A stretch of DNA of 64,000 bases from Pirellulales bacterium (GTDB lineage: Bacteria; Planctomycetota; Planctomycetia; Pirellulales; JAEUIK01), in contig JAIBBZ010000005.1 of assembly GCA_019694435.1 (NCBI GenBank), forward strand, positions 1 to 64,000, written 5' to 3'. The first letter of the stretch is position 1, and each line of letters opens with the position of its first letter. Below the pieces are notes generated by a model. The model ran no database searches, had not been told where the DNA came from, and was given only the letters and a program-made list of their open reading frames with translations. Shown in pieces: positions 8,618 through 17,092 of this stretch. Both the position numbers and the translations under genes were made by a program.

Positions 8618-8887
8618 CTAGTACCCGCCGGCCTCATCCATGGCCTGCAAGTTCTCACGACCCGTGACATACTTCTGAGCGAGCCGGACGGCTTCGGCCA
8701 GCAAGGCCAAATCGCCCAAGCCCGAGAAGGAATTGGAGTCCTTCCAGGTGTCGCCGTCCTTGTAGCGCCGAACCACCTGAGTATTGAACCACGTGCGGCC
8801 GTTTTCGCTGCGGTTTTCCCACACGGACAGATGAATATGGCCGACGTTGGCCGAATAAGCTGGCGCGTTGGTTTCATTGGTCTTCAT
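8618..8887 (-). CDS. Small element protein, paralogue of the 31797-32051 product
   Basis: An 89-aa protein with clear ribosome-binding site AAGGAG. It shares with the 84-aa product of 31797-32051 the order: short beta strand ending in VWEN or VWAN, a GRTWFN or GVRHNV strand, then R-YKDG-TWK-S-SFS, then a helix rich in Leu, Val and Ala. Two copies 23 kb apart in one element suggest a common accessory family of these mobile elements. No catalytic residues are seen. A compact nucleic-acid-binding or anti-defence protein would fit the size, but that is speculation. Confidence 0.7.
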   Translation of the reverse strand: MKTNETNAPAYSANVGHIHLSVWENRSENGRTWFNTQVVRRYKDGDTWKDSNSFSGLGDLALLAEAVRLAQKYVTGRENLQAMDEAGGY

Positions 8888-8960
8888 ACTTTTTTCTCCT
8901 TGTCATAAAAGTCGTGAATGCGTGTGCATCCACGTTCAGCACTGAAGGTGCCACGGTGCG

Positions 8961-10706
8961 TTAGGGGTTCTGCGCCACCTCCTTTCCGGCAGTCGTCTCG
9001 ACCACGATTCCAGGAGATTGACCGATGCGAATCGAAATCTGAGGCGTCGCCGACTTGCACGAGAACACCAGCCGATACACGGGCTGGCGCAGCGATCGAG
9101 CAGCAGAGAGAATCTGTTGCGCCAGCACATTGACGCTGGTTGCGTGAAACAGGCGGCCACCCGTGCCCCTGGTTAGTCGCTCCAAGAAGCTGCGATCGAG
9201 CTTGGGCGTCTCCAGCGCCACGACGTGCACCGGAATGCCCGCCGCGTGGAATCGGCCGATCAGTCTTTCCGGATCGGGACCTGGCAACGAATTGCCGCCA
9301 TCCGTGATGACCAAGAGCATGCGTGGTGCAAGCCGAGCTTGAATGCGATCGTGGCCATGTTGCAAACCGCCATACAGGAGCGTGCCGCCGGTAGCTTCGA
9401 CATGACGCAGCACTGCTGCGCCCTGCGTGGTCTCCGTGGTCCAAGACAATCGATCGACGATCCGGTCGTTGAAGGTTGTCAGGGCAACTTCAACTTCTCC
9501 GTCGGTCGCTTGAAAGAACTGTCCCAGGCCCTGTTTGGCAGCGGCCAACGCCTCGCCGGCCATGCTGCCGGAAACGTCCAGCAGAACGAACACGCTGGGC
9601 CGCTGGGTGGTAGGCACGACTGACGTAGCAGACCACACAGGCGCGCTGGCCTGGTCGCCGATCGTAACCCGAAAATCCTTGGCCCGCAGATCGCCGATGG
9701 ATTGGCCGTCGCGATCTTTGACGACCAGATCGACGATGGCCACTGGCGGCGCAAGCGACGTGAGGACGCGACGGAATTCGGCGCGACATTCGGCTGATAA
9801 GTTCATCGGCGCCAGGCTGCGTCGCTGTTCGGTAATCGCTAACAGAGCCGCTTGAGCCCGAGTCGCATCCAGACCCCAGCGCGTTGCCCACTCGCTCGCA
9901 TCGGCGAGCTGCTCGGCACGCTTGTCGAGGTCTTCGACCTGAGCGGCCGTCGTGAGCAACACGTCGAAGACCTGCTGCCGTTCGGCGGCTTGCTGCTCCG
10001 TTTGGCGCAGGGCATCATTTGCGGCCTGAGCTAGCGCGTCGGCCTGGGTCGTGGCGCTTTGCCGGAGCGAGAGCAGTTCGGCGGCGTGCTTTGCTGCCCT
10101 GGCGGCCGATTGTCGTTCAGCGGCGAGCCGCTTGAGCGTGGCGACGGCCGACGTGTCGTTGAGCTTGTCGCTGCGTGCGCGTTGGCAAGCTTGCGCTAAC
10201 AGCGCTTCGGCCTGGGATTCCCCGGGGACGCTTGCTGCACGCACGAGCGTATCGTAGTGGTGCCGAGCGAGGACTCGCCGCCAGCCGGGTGACGTGGGGC
10301 GTTCGAGGCGCTTATGCAACTCGCCAGCGGCTGCCTTCCATTGACCAGCTTCTTCCAACGTGCGGATGAGCTGCTCAAGCACCTCACGATCCGCATCAAG
10401 CCACTGCCGCTCCAGCGGCAGCCGATCAACCACGGCGAACACGAGCCCCAGAGTCATGACCAGCGCCAACCCCTTCACCAGCCCCAGCCAAACGAAGCGC
10501 AGCAGCGGCTCAGGCGTTGCAGATCGGGCGCGGCGAGTCTTGCGCCGACGCGCGGTGGCCAGCCGCGCGGCCAACCACAGCGGCACCAGCACCAGCAACA
10601 TCAACGGCCAGGCGATCGCCAGCCGGTCTGCGCGCAGCCAATCGGCCAAGTACGCGACGCACAGCACGACGCTAACACCGGTGAGCCAGGAGGCCATGCG
10701 ATTCAT
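8961..10706 (-). CDS. Membrane-anchored von Willebrand factor A domain protein
   Basis: A 581-aa protein. Hydrophobic segments at about 6-22, 30-47 and 74-92 anchor it in the membrane. A long Ala/Gln/Glu-rich region (about 130-300) looks helical or coiled-coil. The C-terminal half is a vWA domain with the MIDAS motif DVSGSM (Asp377), a TGGT segment and ITDGG, so metal-ion binding looks intact. vWA domains mediate protein-protein contacts in chaperone-like and conflict systems. It is the last gene of a three-gene cassette with a tubulin-like protein and a DUF3102-like protein. Its role in the element is unknown. Confidence 0.85.
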   Translation of the reverse strand: MNRMASWLTGVSVVLCVAYLADWLRADRLAIAWPLMLLVLVPLWLAARLATARRRKTRRARSATPEPLLRFVWLGLVKGLALVMTLGLVFAVVDRLPLERQWLDADREVLEQLIRTLEEAGQWKAAAGELHKRLERPTSPGWRRVLARHHYDTLVRAASVPGESQAEALLAQACQRARSDKLNDTSAVATLKRLAAERQSAARAAKHAAELLSLRQSATTQADALAQAANDALRQTEQQAAERQQVFDVLLTTAAQVEDLDKRAEQLADASEWATRWGLDATRAQAALLAITEQRRSLAPMNLSAECRAEFRRVLTSLAPPVAIVDLVVKDRDGQSIGDLRAKDFRVTIGDQASAPVWSATSVVPTTQRPSVFVLLDVSGSMAGEALAAAKQGLGQFFQATDGEVEVALTTFNDRIVDRLSWTTETTQGAAVLRHVEATGGTLLYGGLQHGHDRIQARLAPRMLLVITDGGNSLPGPDPERLIGRFHAAGIPVHVVALETPKLDRSFLERLTRGTGGRLFHATSVNVLAQQILSAARSLRQPVYRLVFSCKSATPQISIRIGQSPGIVVETTAGKEVAQNP

Positions 10707-10772
10707 GGTGGTCGGTCCTTTCTGTTTTGAAGGTGGATGTGCTCAGCCGGCCTCGTGGGCACGCCAGGCGGA

Positions 10773-12884
10773 TCAAGAAACGTCGGATTGCGATTCGTCG
10801 CCAACGATGAATCCAAGACGCTGCAAATGCTCGGTGCCCCGCGGGAACAACAAATCCCGCTGGGCGGCGAGCGCCTGAGCCACGGCATGCCGCAAGATGG
10901 GCGTCAGCACGTCCGCGGCGATCCGCGGGAAGCGGTAGCTCAATCGAACCGCGCCAATCACGCCCGTTTGGGCCGTGTCGGCGATGGCCACCAACCGTTG
11001 CGGATCGACATCCTGCAGGTAGCGCTGCAAGTTGGCCGCCAAGTGAGCCGAGACGGGCGGCAATACGGTGATTTGCAGCGGCGCCTCCACCGAGACGGGC
11101 TGACAACCCCACACGGGTCCCTCGACGGCGAAGTGCGGGCAGCGAATCGCCTCGATCACGTCGGCCAGCCGCGGGCTGGCGGCGTCCAGCGTCTTGGCCA
11201 AGCCGTCCAGGGTCAGCGACTCGGCCGAGTGCGCCGCCAGCTGAAACACGGCCGCCTCCGCCGGATCGCGGATCGCTTCCTGCAGCCGCAAAAAATTCTC
11301 GTCGAGGGAGATGGGGTTGATGCAGGGCGACTTGCTGATGGCCGCCCCGTGGGCGATCCGCTGCAGCGAGTCCTCCAGCCGCGTCAGTTGTTCGGACAGG
11401 TGCTGAGTCTCTTGTTCGACGGCTGCCGCCGCGGTCAACAGCGCGCGATGCTCGGCCGTGTCCCGCAACCGCACGTCGGCCGCTTCGCGCGCCTGACGGG
11501 CCCGGTCAAGGAAGCCCAACTCCCCCTGTGCGGGCGTCTTCCAGAATGCCCACCAGGGCGGAGATTGCAGCGCCAGCGTGGCCCGCTCCAAACGCGCTTC
11601 GGCTTGCATGAAGACTTCGTTGGATTCTGCGCAGCGTTCGCTTGCAAACGTCACCTCGCGCTTCAAGGTTCGAGTCAGCGATCTCATCAGCGTCAGCCGC
11701 TGCTGCAGCGCCGTCGGCGTGCGGCAGACGCCCAGGTAGTCTTCCTGGAGTCGATCCACTGCCACGCAATCACCCGAGGCCAATTCGGCCACGACCGAGG
11801 CGGAAAGCGTTTCGCCCGGCTCGCAGACGGCCGCGACAATCTGATCGACCGCTTTCTCGGCAATCTCCTCGACCAGTTCTTCGATCGACGGACGCGGGCG
11901 CCGCTGAGTCTGCAAGGCCACCTTCAGGCCGCGGACCAGATCGGGATCGACCGGCGCGCCTCGCAGTTGCGCGATCTCGGGCAAGTAAGCCTGGGCCACT
12001 TCCGCGGCGATTTCCACATCGGTCAAAGCGCGGAAGTAATCGGCCTGCTGGATGACGACCGGGCCAATGTCGCTGCACAGCGAAGCATTGGCCGTGATGC
12101 GGTCCAACAGCGTCTCGACCGCATGGCACCAGGCAGCCGTGAAGGTGAGCTTCGTGTACATGTGGCGGAGAGCATCGTTCTGCCCGCAGTTGGGCAGGTC
12201 CATGCAAACCAGCAGCCGGGTTTCCTTGGTGGCCCGATCGTTGCGGACGACCCAATCGAGGGCCTCGGCCGTCGCACTGCCGGCGTTGCCGACCACGCGT
12301 TCGCCCAAGCCCAGATAAGCGGGCAGGCCGATCAAGAACTTGCGCTGGTGGACCCGTGCTCCGGTCGCGGCAGCCAGCAGGTGAACCAACTCTTGTTCGA
12401 TCGGCGGGTGGGCCCCTTGGGCCGTAGCGCCGCAGCCGCCGATGATCTGGTAGTGCTCGATCGCCTTCAGCCCGGCCGGATAGGCCTTCAACAATTGCTG
12501 GAGCAGGTCGTTTTGCAGCCAATGAGAAAATTCAGCGCTGCGAACCAGCCGCACGCCGGCCAGATGACCGATCGCGGGGATCTGCCCCAGCCCCGCACCG
12601 AGACCAATCCCGACCCGGTGGCCTAGTGCCTCGCGCAATGCCGGCGCGCTCGGGGTGTTTTGCAGCAGCGACGCCAACGTGTCTTGGTCGGCAAGCGGCC
12701 AGGACTTGATCGGCGCACCGGCGAACTCCAGCTTCAACGTGCCCAGTTCTTGGCTCGTATCGCAAGCCACCGCCAATTGCATGCCCAGCAGCCCCGCGGA
12801 CTCCAGCACCGGATGCGAGGCACCACCTGGGCCGCTGAGGATTTTGGCGACCTCTCGGTGGCGGGAACGATCACTGCGCGACAT
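10773..12884 (-). CDS. Tubulin/FtsZ-like protein (Tubulin_2-type, tentative)
   Basis: A 703-aa protein with strong ribosome-binding site AGGAGG. Residues 145-168 (IIGGCGATAQGAHPPIEQEL) match the layout of the FtsZ/tubulin phosphate-binding T4 loop and following helix (GGGTGTGAAPVIAE in FtsZ). Next come a FLIGLPA strand and NAGSATAEALDWV (from Asn200), as in tubulin-like 'Tubulin_2' proteins, where an Asn contacts the nucleotide. The typical first glycine loop is not convincing; GIGLGAGLG at 92-100 is a possible counterpart. A coiled coil lies at about 390-500. It sits between a vWA protein and a DNA-binding protein. GTPase activity and polymerisation are inferences. Confidence 0.5.
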   Translation of the reverse strand: MSRSDRSRHREVAKILSGPGGASHPVLESAGLLGMQLAVACDTSQELGTLKLEFAGAPIKSWPLADQDTLASLLQNTPSAPALREALGHRVGIGLGAGLGQIPAIGHLAGVRLVRSAEFSHWLQNDLLQQLLKAYPAGLKAIEHYQIIGGCGATAQGAHPPIEQELVHLLAAATGARVHQRKFLIGLPAYLGLGERVVGNAGSATAEALDWVVRNDRATKETRLLVCMDLPNCGQNDALRHMYTKLTFTAAWCHAVETLLDRITANASLCSDIGPVVIQQADYFRALTDVEIAAEVAQAYLPEIAQLRGAPVDPDLVRGLKVALQTQRRPRPSIEELVEEIAEKAVDQIVAAVCEPGETLSASVVAELASGDCVAVDRLQEDYLGVCRTPTALQQRLTLMRSLTRTLKREVTFASERCAESNEVFMQAEARLERATLALQSPPWWAFWKTPAQGELGFLDRARQAREAADVRLRDTAEHRALLTAAAAVEQETQHLSEQLTRLEDSLQRIAHGAAISKSPCINPISLDENFLRLQEAIRDPAEAAVFQLAAHSAESLTLDGLAKTLDAASPRLADVIEAIRCPHFAVEGPVWGCQPVSVEAPLQITVLPPVSAHLAANLQRYLQDVDPQRLVAIADTAQTGVIGAVRLSYRFPRIAADVLTPILRHAVAQALAAQRDLLFPRGTEHLQRLGFIVGDESQSDVS

Positions 12885-13797
12885 GGGATTCCTCCTGGTT
12901 CAAGCACAACCGCAGCGGGACATAGACGTGGCCGTGGGGGCGGCACAACTGGGCAAAGGGTCCCTCATCGCGCGCTTCGCCCAGCAGTACCAACAGGGCC
13001 GGGCGCGGCGGCGCCATCCGGCCCGGATCGGCAGCGCGCCAGGGAAACCGCACCGGCTTGTTCAACAGCGCCAGCGGGTAGTCGGCGAGTTTGGCGAACC
13101 ATGCAGCCAGCGGATCGAGCGGCACGATCAGCACGGCACAATCGAGGTCTCCCTTGTCGCGGCCGACCACGGCCACGTCGATCGTGTCCTCGACCGAGTT
13201 GAGCGCCGCCTGGAGCAGCACGCGCCGCTGACCCGGCAACGGCTGGCCGATCGCCAGGTTGTCGGCGAATCGACTCTTCTGCGCCGCGCACGCGAAGCTC
13301 GACTCCTGGCGCGCTGCCCGGCGTTTTTTGGGGAGGGGTTGCTGATCGCGGTCGAGTTGACGCAGCACGCCGACAGCCGCGCGAATCGACAGGTTGTGCA
13401 GCAGCTTCCGGCCCCGATGCGAAGCGCGCTTCGTATCGGCATAGCGGACCAACTCGTCCTGACGTTTGGCGAGCGCCATATACGTCTGCGCCGTCCGCTC
13501 CGTCAGACCCGTCTGAGCCGAGAAATTGCCTTGGATCCAATCGAGCCATAGGCCCGGGGAAACGTGCTGCCTCGCTTGCAGCAGCCCCGCACCCGCGGCG
13601 ATCGCATGCCGCAGCGAGTCGGCTTGAGATTTGGCGGAGCGCAGCAGCGCCTGAAGAATCTGCTTCCGCAGCGCGTCGAGCCCCGGGTTGGTCGGTATCG
13701 ACTGCGACTGCTCGACGACCCGGGGTTGCACGCTCGCTTCGAGCTCAGCCCGCACGTTGTTCATCGCGGTCGCGAGTGAGGTTGTTTTCGACCCCAT
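12871..13797 (-). CDS. DUF3102-like DNA-binding protein
   Basis: A 308-aa protein with ribosome-binding site AAGGAG. The central block (about 65-115) reads GAGLLQARQHVSPGLWLDWI, then LTERTAQTYMALAKR, the pattern of DUF3102/KorB-like helix-turn-helix proteins from plasmids and phages. The C-terminal 130 residues form an alpha/beta region ending in HGHVYVPLRLCLNQ with no recognised motif. It overlaps the tubulin-like gene by 14 bases and is first in the cassette. A perfect 18-bp palindrome lies 37 bases upstream and may be its operator. By analogy with TubR next to TubZ it could be a DNA adaptor, but this is speculative. Confidence 0.65.
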   Translation of the reverse strand: MGSKTTSLATAMNNVRAELEASVQPRVVEQSQSIPTNPGLDALRKQILQALLRSAKSQADSLRHAIAAGAGLLQARQHVSPGLWLDWIQGNFSAQTGLTERTAQTYMALAKRQDELVRYADTKRASHRGRKLLHNLSIRAAVGVLRQLDRDQQPLPKKRRAARQESSFACAAQKSRFADNLAIGQPLPGQRRVLLQAALNSVEDTIDVAVVGRDKGDLDCAVLIVPLDPLAAWFAKLADYPLALLNKPVRFPWRAADPGRMAPPRPALLVLLGEARDEGPFAQLCRPHGHVYVPLRLCLNQEESHVAQ

Positions 13798-13833
13798 CGG
13801 AAGCTCCTTGTTGGGGATGCGATGTGCGGTCGC

Positions 13834-13851
13834 CTACCTGCCGGCAGGTAG
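13834..13851. promoter_or_regulatory. 18-bp perfect palindrome upstream of the vWA/tubulin-like cassette
   Basis: CTACCTGCCGGCAGGTAG is a perfect dyad 37 bases before the DUF3102-like start codon, in a 293-base gap (13798-14090) that also holds A/T-rich tracts and the hairpin GGCTGG-TTCA-CCAGCC (13925-13940). Its placement suits an autoregulatory operator. Confidence 0.5.
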
Positions 13852-14090
13852 CGCTCTCCGCCGCGCCGGCGGAAGTCAGCCCAAAAATTTCCGAAAATCT
13901 TTCTCTGTCTGATTTTTTGAAGGGGGCTGGTTCACCAGCCACTGCCGCAGAAACCGGAGTTTTTTTCGAGAAACAGGGCCTTCCTCAGGCCGCCAACGGC
14001 ATGATAACGCTAAAGGCGTTTTCGTCAATCGGGTAGCTTTGAATTTTCTGAAAAATTGATACGTTACGGGGTTCTAAAAGAATTTCCGGG

Positions 14091-15233
14091 TCAATCGACC
14101 CGCGTATTCTCGGAGGCCGGCATCAACACCAGGCGGGGCAGCTTACGGCCGTGGCCGTGAGTCTTTTCGGTGCCCCCCTGGCTGTGTGCAAACGCAAAAG
14201 CCCCGTCCTTGTAGCGGCCGTAGCGTGCAAACCGCAGATGGGCCGCGACGCCGCAGGCCGACGCCAGGGGGCCTGGGCTCGCACTGCGGCGTCGCGCCGG
14301 GCAGCGAAACCGTTGCCCCAGTTTCTTGGCCAACTCCTGAATCTGGGTAGCAAGCGTCCGGTTGGCCTCAAAAGATCCCAGATCGGTCCCCGCCTGCCGG
14401 ACAAGCCATTCCTGAAAGATGGCCACCTTGGCGGCCGAAGAAATTTCCCGTGTGGCCGTTTCAAATGTGGTGAAAAATGACGCGCTGGGCAATTCAATCA
14501 GCGGCTGCAGTTCTTTGGCCGTGTTCATCCCCGGGGTGTTTGCCGCCGGGGCATCGAAGCTGCTCCGATAGAGTTCGGCCAGTGCCGATTGGAGCGACGA
14601 CTTGTGGGACGCCGGTACGGCATCCGCTTGCATCAGGCCAGGGACCATGTCCTTCAACTGTTCGATCAGCCGCCATGCCTCGGATACGCCCAGCGACGAT
14701 TGCGCCAAGTCTACGTCGGTCGTGGCCGTGGCGCTCTGCGGTGCACGCCCTGGGTGTTGTGAAGTTGATTCGTCCAGCAAGGATTGCAGGCTAGCACGTT
14801 CGGCGTCCGTAGCAAACGTCGCGAAAAACTCGTAGCGTGCCGGTCGCAAGACGTGCGTTGCCGCATCCGGTTGCCAGTGGAACTGGCTCACCAAGTGCGC
14901 AACGGTAGCCGGTTGATGCTGCCCCGAGAAGTCAAAGCTGCCATCAAAGGTCGTCGCCAGGTGCGCAAACACCCAACACGGTCGGACTCCGGCCAGCGTG
15001 CCCTGATGCGCCGCATAAGCCTGACGCAGTTTCGCGGCAAACGCGCGAAGCGCGGCTTGGGGGATCTGGCTGTGGCCGTGGGGCTCGACCACCAACTCCG
15101 CGGGGCCGTCGAGTTGGAACCACAGCGCCACGATCCCGAAATCGAACTCCGTCAGATCGAGCGCAGCGGAGCCGCGCGAGGGACTACGAAGTTCCCAGGG
15201 AATCGCACTCGAAGACTGATCTGCATCCGACAA
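14091..15233 (-). CDS. Hypothetical 380-aa element protein
   Basis: A soluble protein with a TTG start (no ATG is available before the in-frame stop TAA 15 bases upstream). The N-terminal half has repeated aromatic and His residues (PHGHSQIP, FHWQPDAATH); the middle is helical with Leu, Gln and Ser; the C-terminus is basic with LRFARYGRYKDGAFAF and THGHGRK. No known catalytic motif is recognised. Its start codon and ribosome-binding site AAGGTG lie in a small hairpin with a four-base loop, suggesting translational control. It stands between the partition genes and the vWA cassette. Function unknown. Confidence 0.65.
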   Translation of the reverse strand: MSDADQSSSAIPWELRSPSRGSAALDLTEFDFGIVALWFQLDGPAELVVEPHGHSQIPQAALRAFAAKLRQAYAAHQGTLAGVRPCWVFAHLATTFDGSFDFSGQHQPATVAHLVSQFHWQPDAATHVLRPARYEFFATFATDAERASLQSLLDESTSQHPGRAPQSATATTDVDLAQSSLGVSEAWRLIEQLKDMVPGLMQADAVPASHKSSLQSALAELYRSSFDAPAANTPGMNTAKELQPLIELPSASFFTTFETATREISSAAKVAIFQEWLVRQAGTDLGSFEANRTLATQIQELAKKLGQRFRCPARRRSASPGPLASACGVAAHLRFARYGRYKDGAFAFAHSQGGTEKTHGHGRKLPRLVLMPASENTRVD

Positions 15234-15247
15234 GGTGTTCGCACCTT
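15232..15247 (-). promoter_or_regulatory. Hairpin sequestering ribosome-binding site and TTG start
   Basis: On the minus strand AAGGTG-CGAA-CACCTT pairs the putative ribosome-binding site AAGGTG with bases that include the first two of the TTG start codon of the 14091-15233 gene. This would keep translation low unless melted, for example by a protein or coupled translation. Confidence 0.45.
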
Positions 15248-15396
15248 AGGGGGATCGGTAGCGCCCAGAAGCAACGCGTGTCCGTCAGGGCAACCGTGGG
15301 GCACAGCCTGGGGGCTGACCGTCGTGGTGAATTGGCTATTGTACCTGCCGGTCCATAGCGTGTTAGCGGAGCTTGGAACATGGTCGCGAAGCCAAA

Positions 15397-15807
15397 TTAG
15401 GCCCAAAAACCGTGATCTTTTAGCCAGTGGGTCAAGGCCACCTCGACGATTTCTTGCTGCGTGTCGGGCGCCTGCCGGCGGAGTTTGTGTTCCAGGTGGG
15501 CGCGGCGCAGGGCATCGGCGATTTGGGGGGCGATTCGCACGGTCAGGCCCACACGGAACTGGTCGGCGTAGGCCGCCGTCACGGCAGCTTGGCCCGTCGC
15601 GGCCGGATCGGCGCGCCGGTTACGGGGTCTTGCGGGCGGTTTGGAGGCGTTGGCGACGGGCTCGGGAAACGCTTCTTCTTCCGGCACTGGAGGACTCGTG
15701 ACCGGCGCGTTCAACGTGACTGTGGACTTGGCAGCTTGCCCGCGGATGAAGGCCAGCTTGTCGGCCGATATGTCCAACGCGTTATCGAGCGATCTTCGTG
15801 CGGTCAT
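15397..15807 (-). CDS. ParG/ParB-like small partner of ParA
   Basis: A 136-aa protein with strong ribosome-binding site GAGGAGG. The first 75 residues are disordered (Pro, Ala and Arg rich). The C-terminus (about 85-136) fits a ribbon-helix-helix DNA-binding fold: strand RVGLTVRIAPQIADALRRAH, then a helix with TQQEIVEVALTHWL. It overlaps the 3' end of the ParA gene by 26 bases. This arrangement, a Walker ParA followed by a small RHH centromere-binding protein with a flexible N-terminus, matches type Ib plasmid partition. The flexible N-terminus would stimulate the ParA ATPase. The centromere is probably in the repeat-rich region upstream of parA. Confidence 0.72.
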   Translation of the reverse strand: MTARRSLDNALDISADKLAFIRGQAAKSTVTLNAPVTSPPVPEEEAFPEPVANASKPPARPRNRRADPAATGQAAVTAAYADQFRVGLTVRIAPQIADALRRAHLEHKLRRQAPDTQQEIVEVALTHWLKDHGFWA

Positions 15808-16498
15808 GGTCTGTCCCCTCCTCTAAATTCTCAACCGTAACGTCCACCGACCGACCGTCCAAAAACACCAGCTTGTCGGTCAACAACTCGACGAACAACT
15901 GCGTCAACTCGTGCGCGGCGTGTGCACCGCGAGTTCCCATCCGCGTGACGACCGTCCCCTGCTGGGCCGCATCGCGATACGCTTGCAGGTCGCGGATCAC
16001 CGAGTTGCCGACGGCCAGTCCCAAACTGGGCGCGACTTTTTTGAGTTCCCGGCTGATCGTGTCGCGGGTCCGCATCCGGTTGAGCACCAGCCGTCCCTCG
16101 GGCCGGCCCTGGTTGATGCTGTGGGCATACTGCAACACGCGCGTCGCTTCGGCGACACTCCGCAGGTCCAAAATCGACGGCGAAATGGGAAACACAGCCA
16201 GGTCCGCCAACAGCAGTAGAGTCCGCGAAATGTCCGCCAGCCCGGCCGGACCATCCCCCACCAGAAAATCGTGGCTCCTGCGCAAACCTTGGGCCTCTGA
16301 GGCCAGATTTTCGGGGGTATCGGCGACCCGGATCGTCACGCCCGGCTCGCACTCGGCCAGCCACTGCGAACTGGAACGTTGTTTGTCGCAATCGATCAAG
16401 GCCACCTTGGCACCCCGGTCGAACAGCCACACGGCCAGGTGCACGGCCAACGTCGATTTACCGACCCCACCCTTTTCGTTGACTAGCGCGATGAACAT
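15782..16498 (-). CDS. parA: ParA-family partition ATPase
   Basis: A 238-aa deviant Walker ATPase starting MFIALVNEKGGVGKST (Walker A at 9-16 with the signature Lys), with ALIDCDKQ (A') and LVGDGPAG (Walker B). Short length and no N-terminal DNA-binding domain mark it as type Ib (ParF-like). It should move the element's copies to daughter cells together with the ParG-like product that overlaps its 3' end. An upstream extension of 19 residues is open but reads through a hairpin and is unlikely. The presence of partition genes with an iteron origin argues for autonomous replication after excision. Confidence 0.92.
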   Translation of the reverse strand: MFIALVNEKGGVGKSTLAVHLAVWLFDRGAKVALIDCDKQRSSSQWLAECEPGVTIRVADTPENLASEAQGLRRSHDFLVGDGPAGLADISRTLLLLADLAVFPISPSILDLRSVAEATRVLQYAHSINQGRPEGRLVLNRMRTRDTISRELKKVAPSLGLAVGNSVIRDLQAYRDAAQQGTVVTRMGTRGAHAAHELTQLFVELLTDKLVFLDGRSVDVTVENLEEGTDHDRTKIAR

Positions 16499-16516
16499 GC
16501 TGGGGACCGTAGCGCG

Positions 16517-16546
16517 AAAACCTGCCGGCTGACAAGCAGGTTTTTT
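16517..16546. promoter_or_regulatory. Hairpin in the parA leader, terminator-like
   Basis: AAAACCTGC (16517-16525) pairs with GCAGGTTTT (16536-16544), followed by more T. It looks like an intrinsic terminator on the plus strand and, with a shorter U-run, on the minus strand, 18 bases before the parA start. It may attenuate parA or stop leftward read-through. Around it, GCAGGCATG and CAAGCAGG recur (16536-16573), possible partition-protein sites. Confidence 0.45.
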
Positions 16547-16815
16547 GGCAGGCATGTTGGCAAGCAGGCATGTCCGTCAGACTGCCGGTCGGATTTCAGA
16601 CCTACGCTTCGGCAAGCCAGTCAGCTTGCTGACATGCTGGCCAACCAACAGACGGCTTTGCAGGCCGGCCGCTCGGCAAGCCCGCAAGATCGTGACTTGC
16701 CAGGTCGCATACCAGCGCGTTAGCGTCGGCTAGGTTCAACTCGGTTGAAGTTTTTTGGTAAGGCCTTTCACGCTCAGGGACTCGTGAGAGTAGGGTGGCG
16801 GGCAGGTCTGCTGGG

Positions 16816-16969
16816 TACCGGGTTTTGAGACAGGTTTTCGCCCGCAGCCGTACCGTGAACCGAGACAGGCATACCGGGTTTTGAGGCAGGCGGATACCGT
16901 GCTCTGAGACAGGCAACTACCGGGCACCGAGACAGGAATCGCCCCAAAGGTACCGGGTTCTGAGGCAGG
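16816..16969 (+). repeat. Six iterons of a plasmid-type replication origin
   Basis: Six 19-bp direct repeats, consensus TACCGKGNWYYGAGRCAGG, start at 16816, 16851, 16872, 16895, 16918 and 16951. Spacings are 35, 21, 23, 23 and 33 bases, close to two or three helical turns, so all lie on one DNA face. An A/T-rich segment with three AAAGATC repeats (17015, 17030, 17041) follows, as expected for the melting region, and then the Rep gene. The whole gap 16499-17092 has no gene. Confidence 0.93.
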
Positions 16970-17092
16970 TTTTCACTCGGATTCGCCAGTCGCGACGGGC
17001 CCTTACGCGACGGTAAAGATCTGATCAATAAAGATCTATAAAAGATCAACAACACGGGCCGGATGATGTTTTTTGATTTTTGACGAGGAGAT

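Noticed and set aside
10737-12626. Long plus-strand open frame (629 aa) opposite the tubulin-like gene
   Set aside because: Arg/Gln/His-rich composition and lack of motifs are typical of a high-GC antisense shadow; the minus-strand gene has a strong ribosome-binding site and overlapping neighbours.
16816-16969. CRISPR array
   Set aside because: Repeats are 19 bp with 2-16-base gaps rather than ~30-bp spacers, sit before a Rep gene and have no cas genes: they are iterons.
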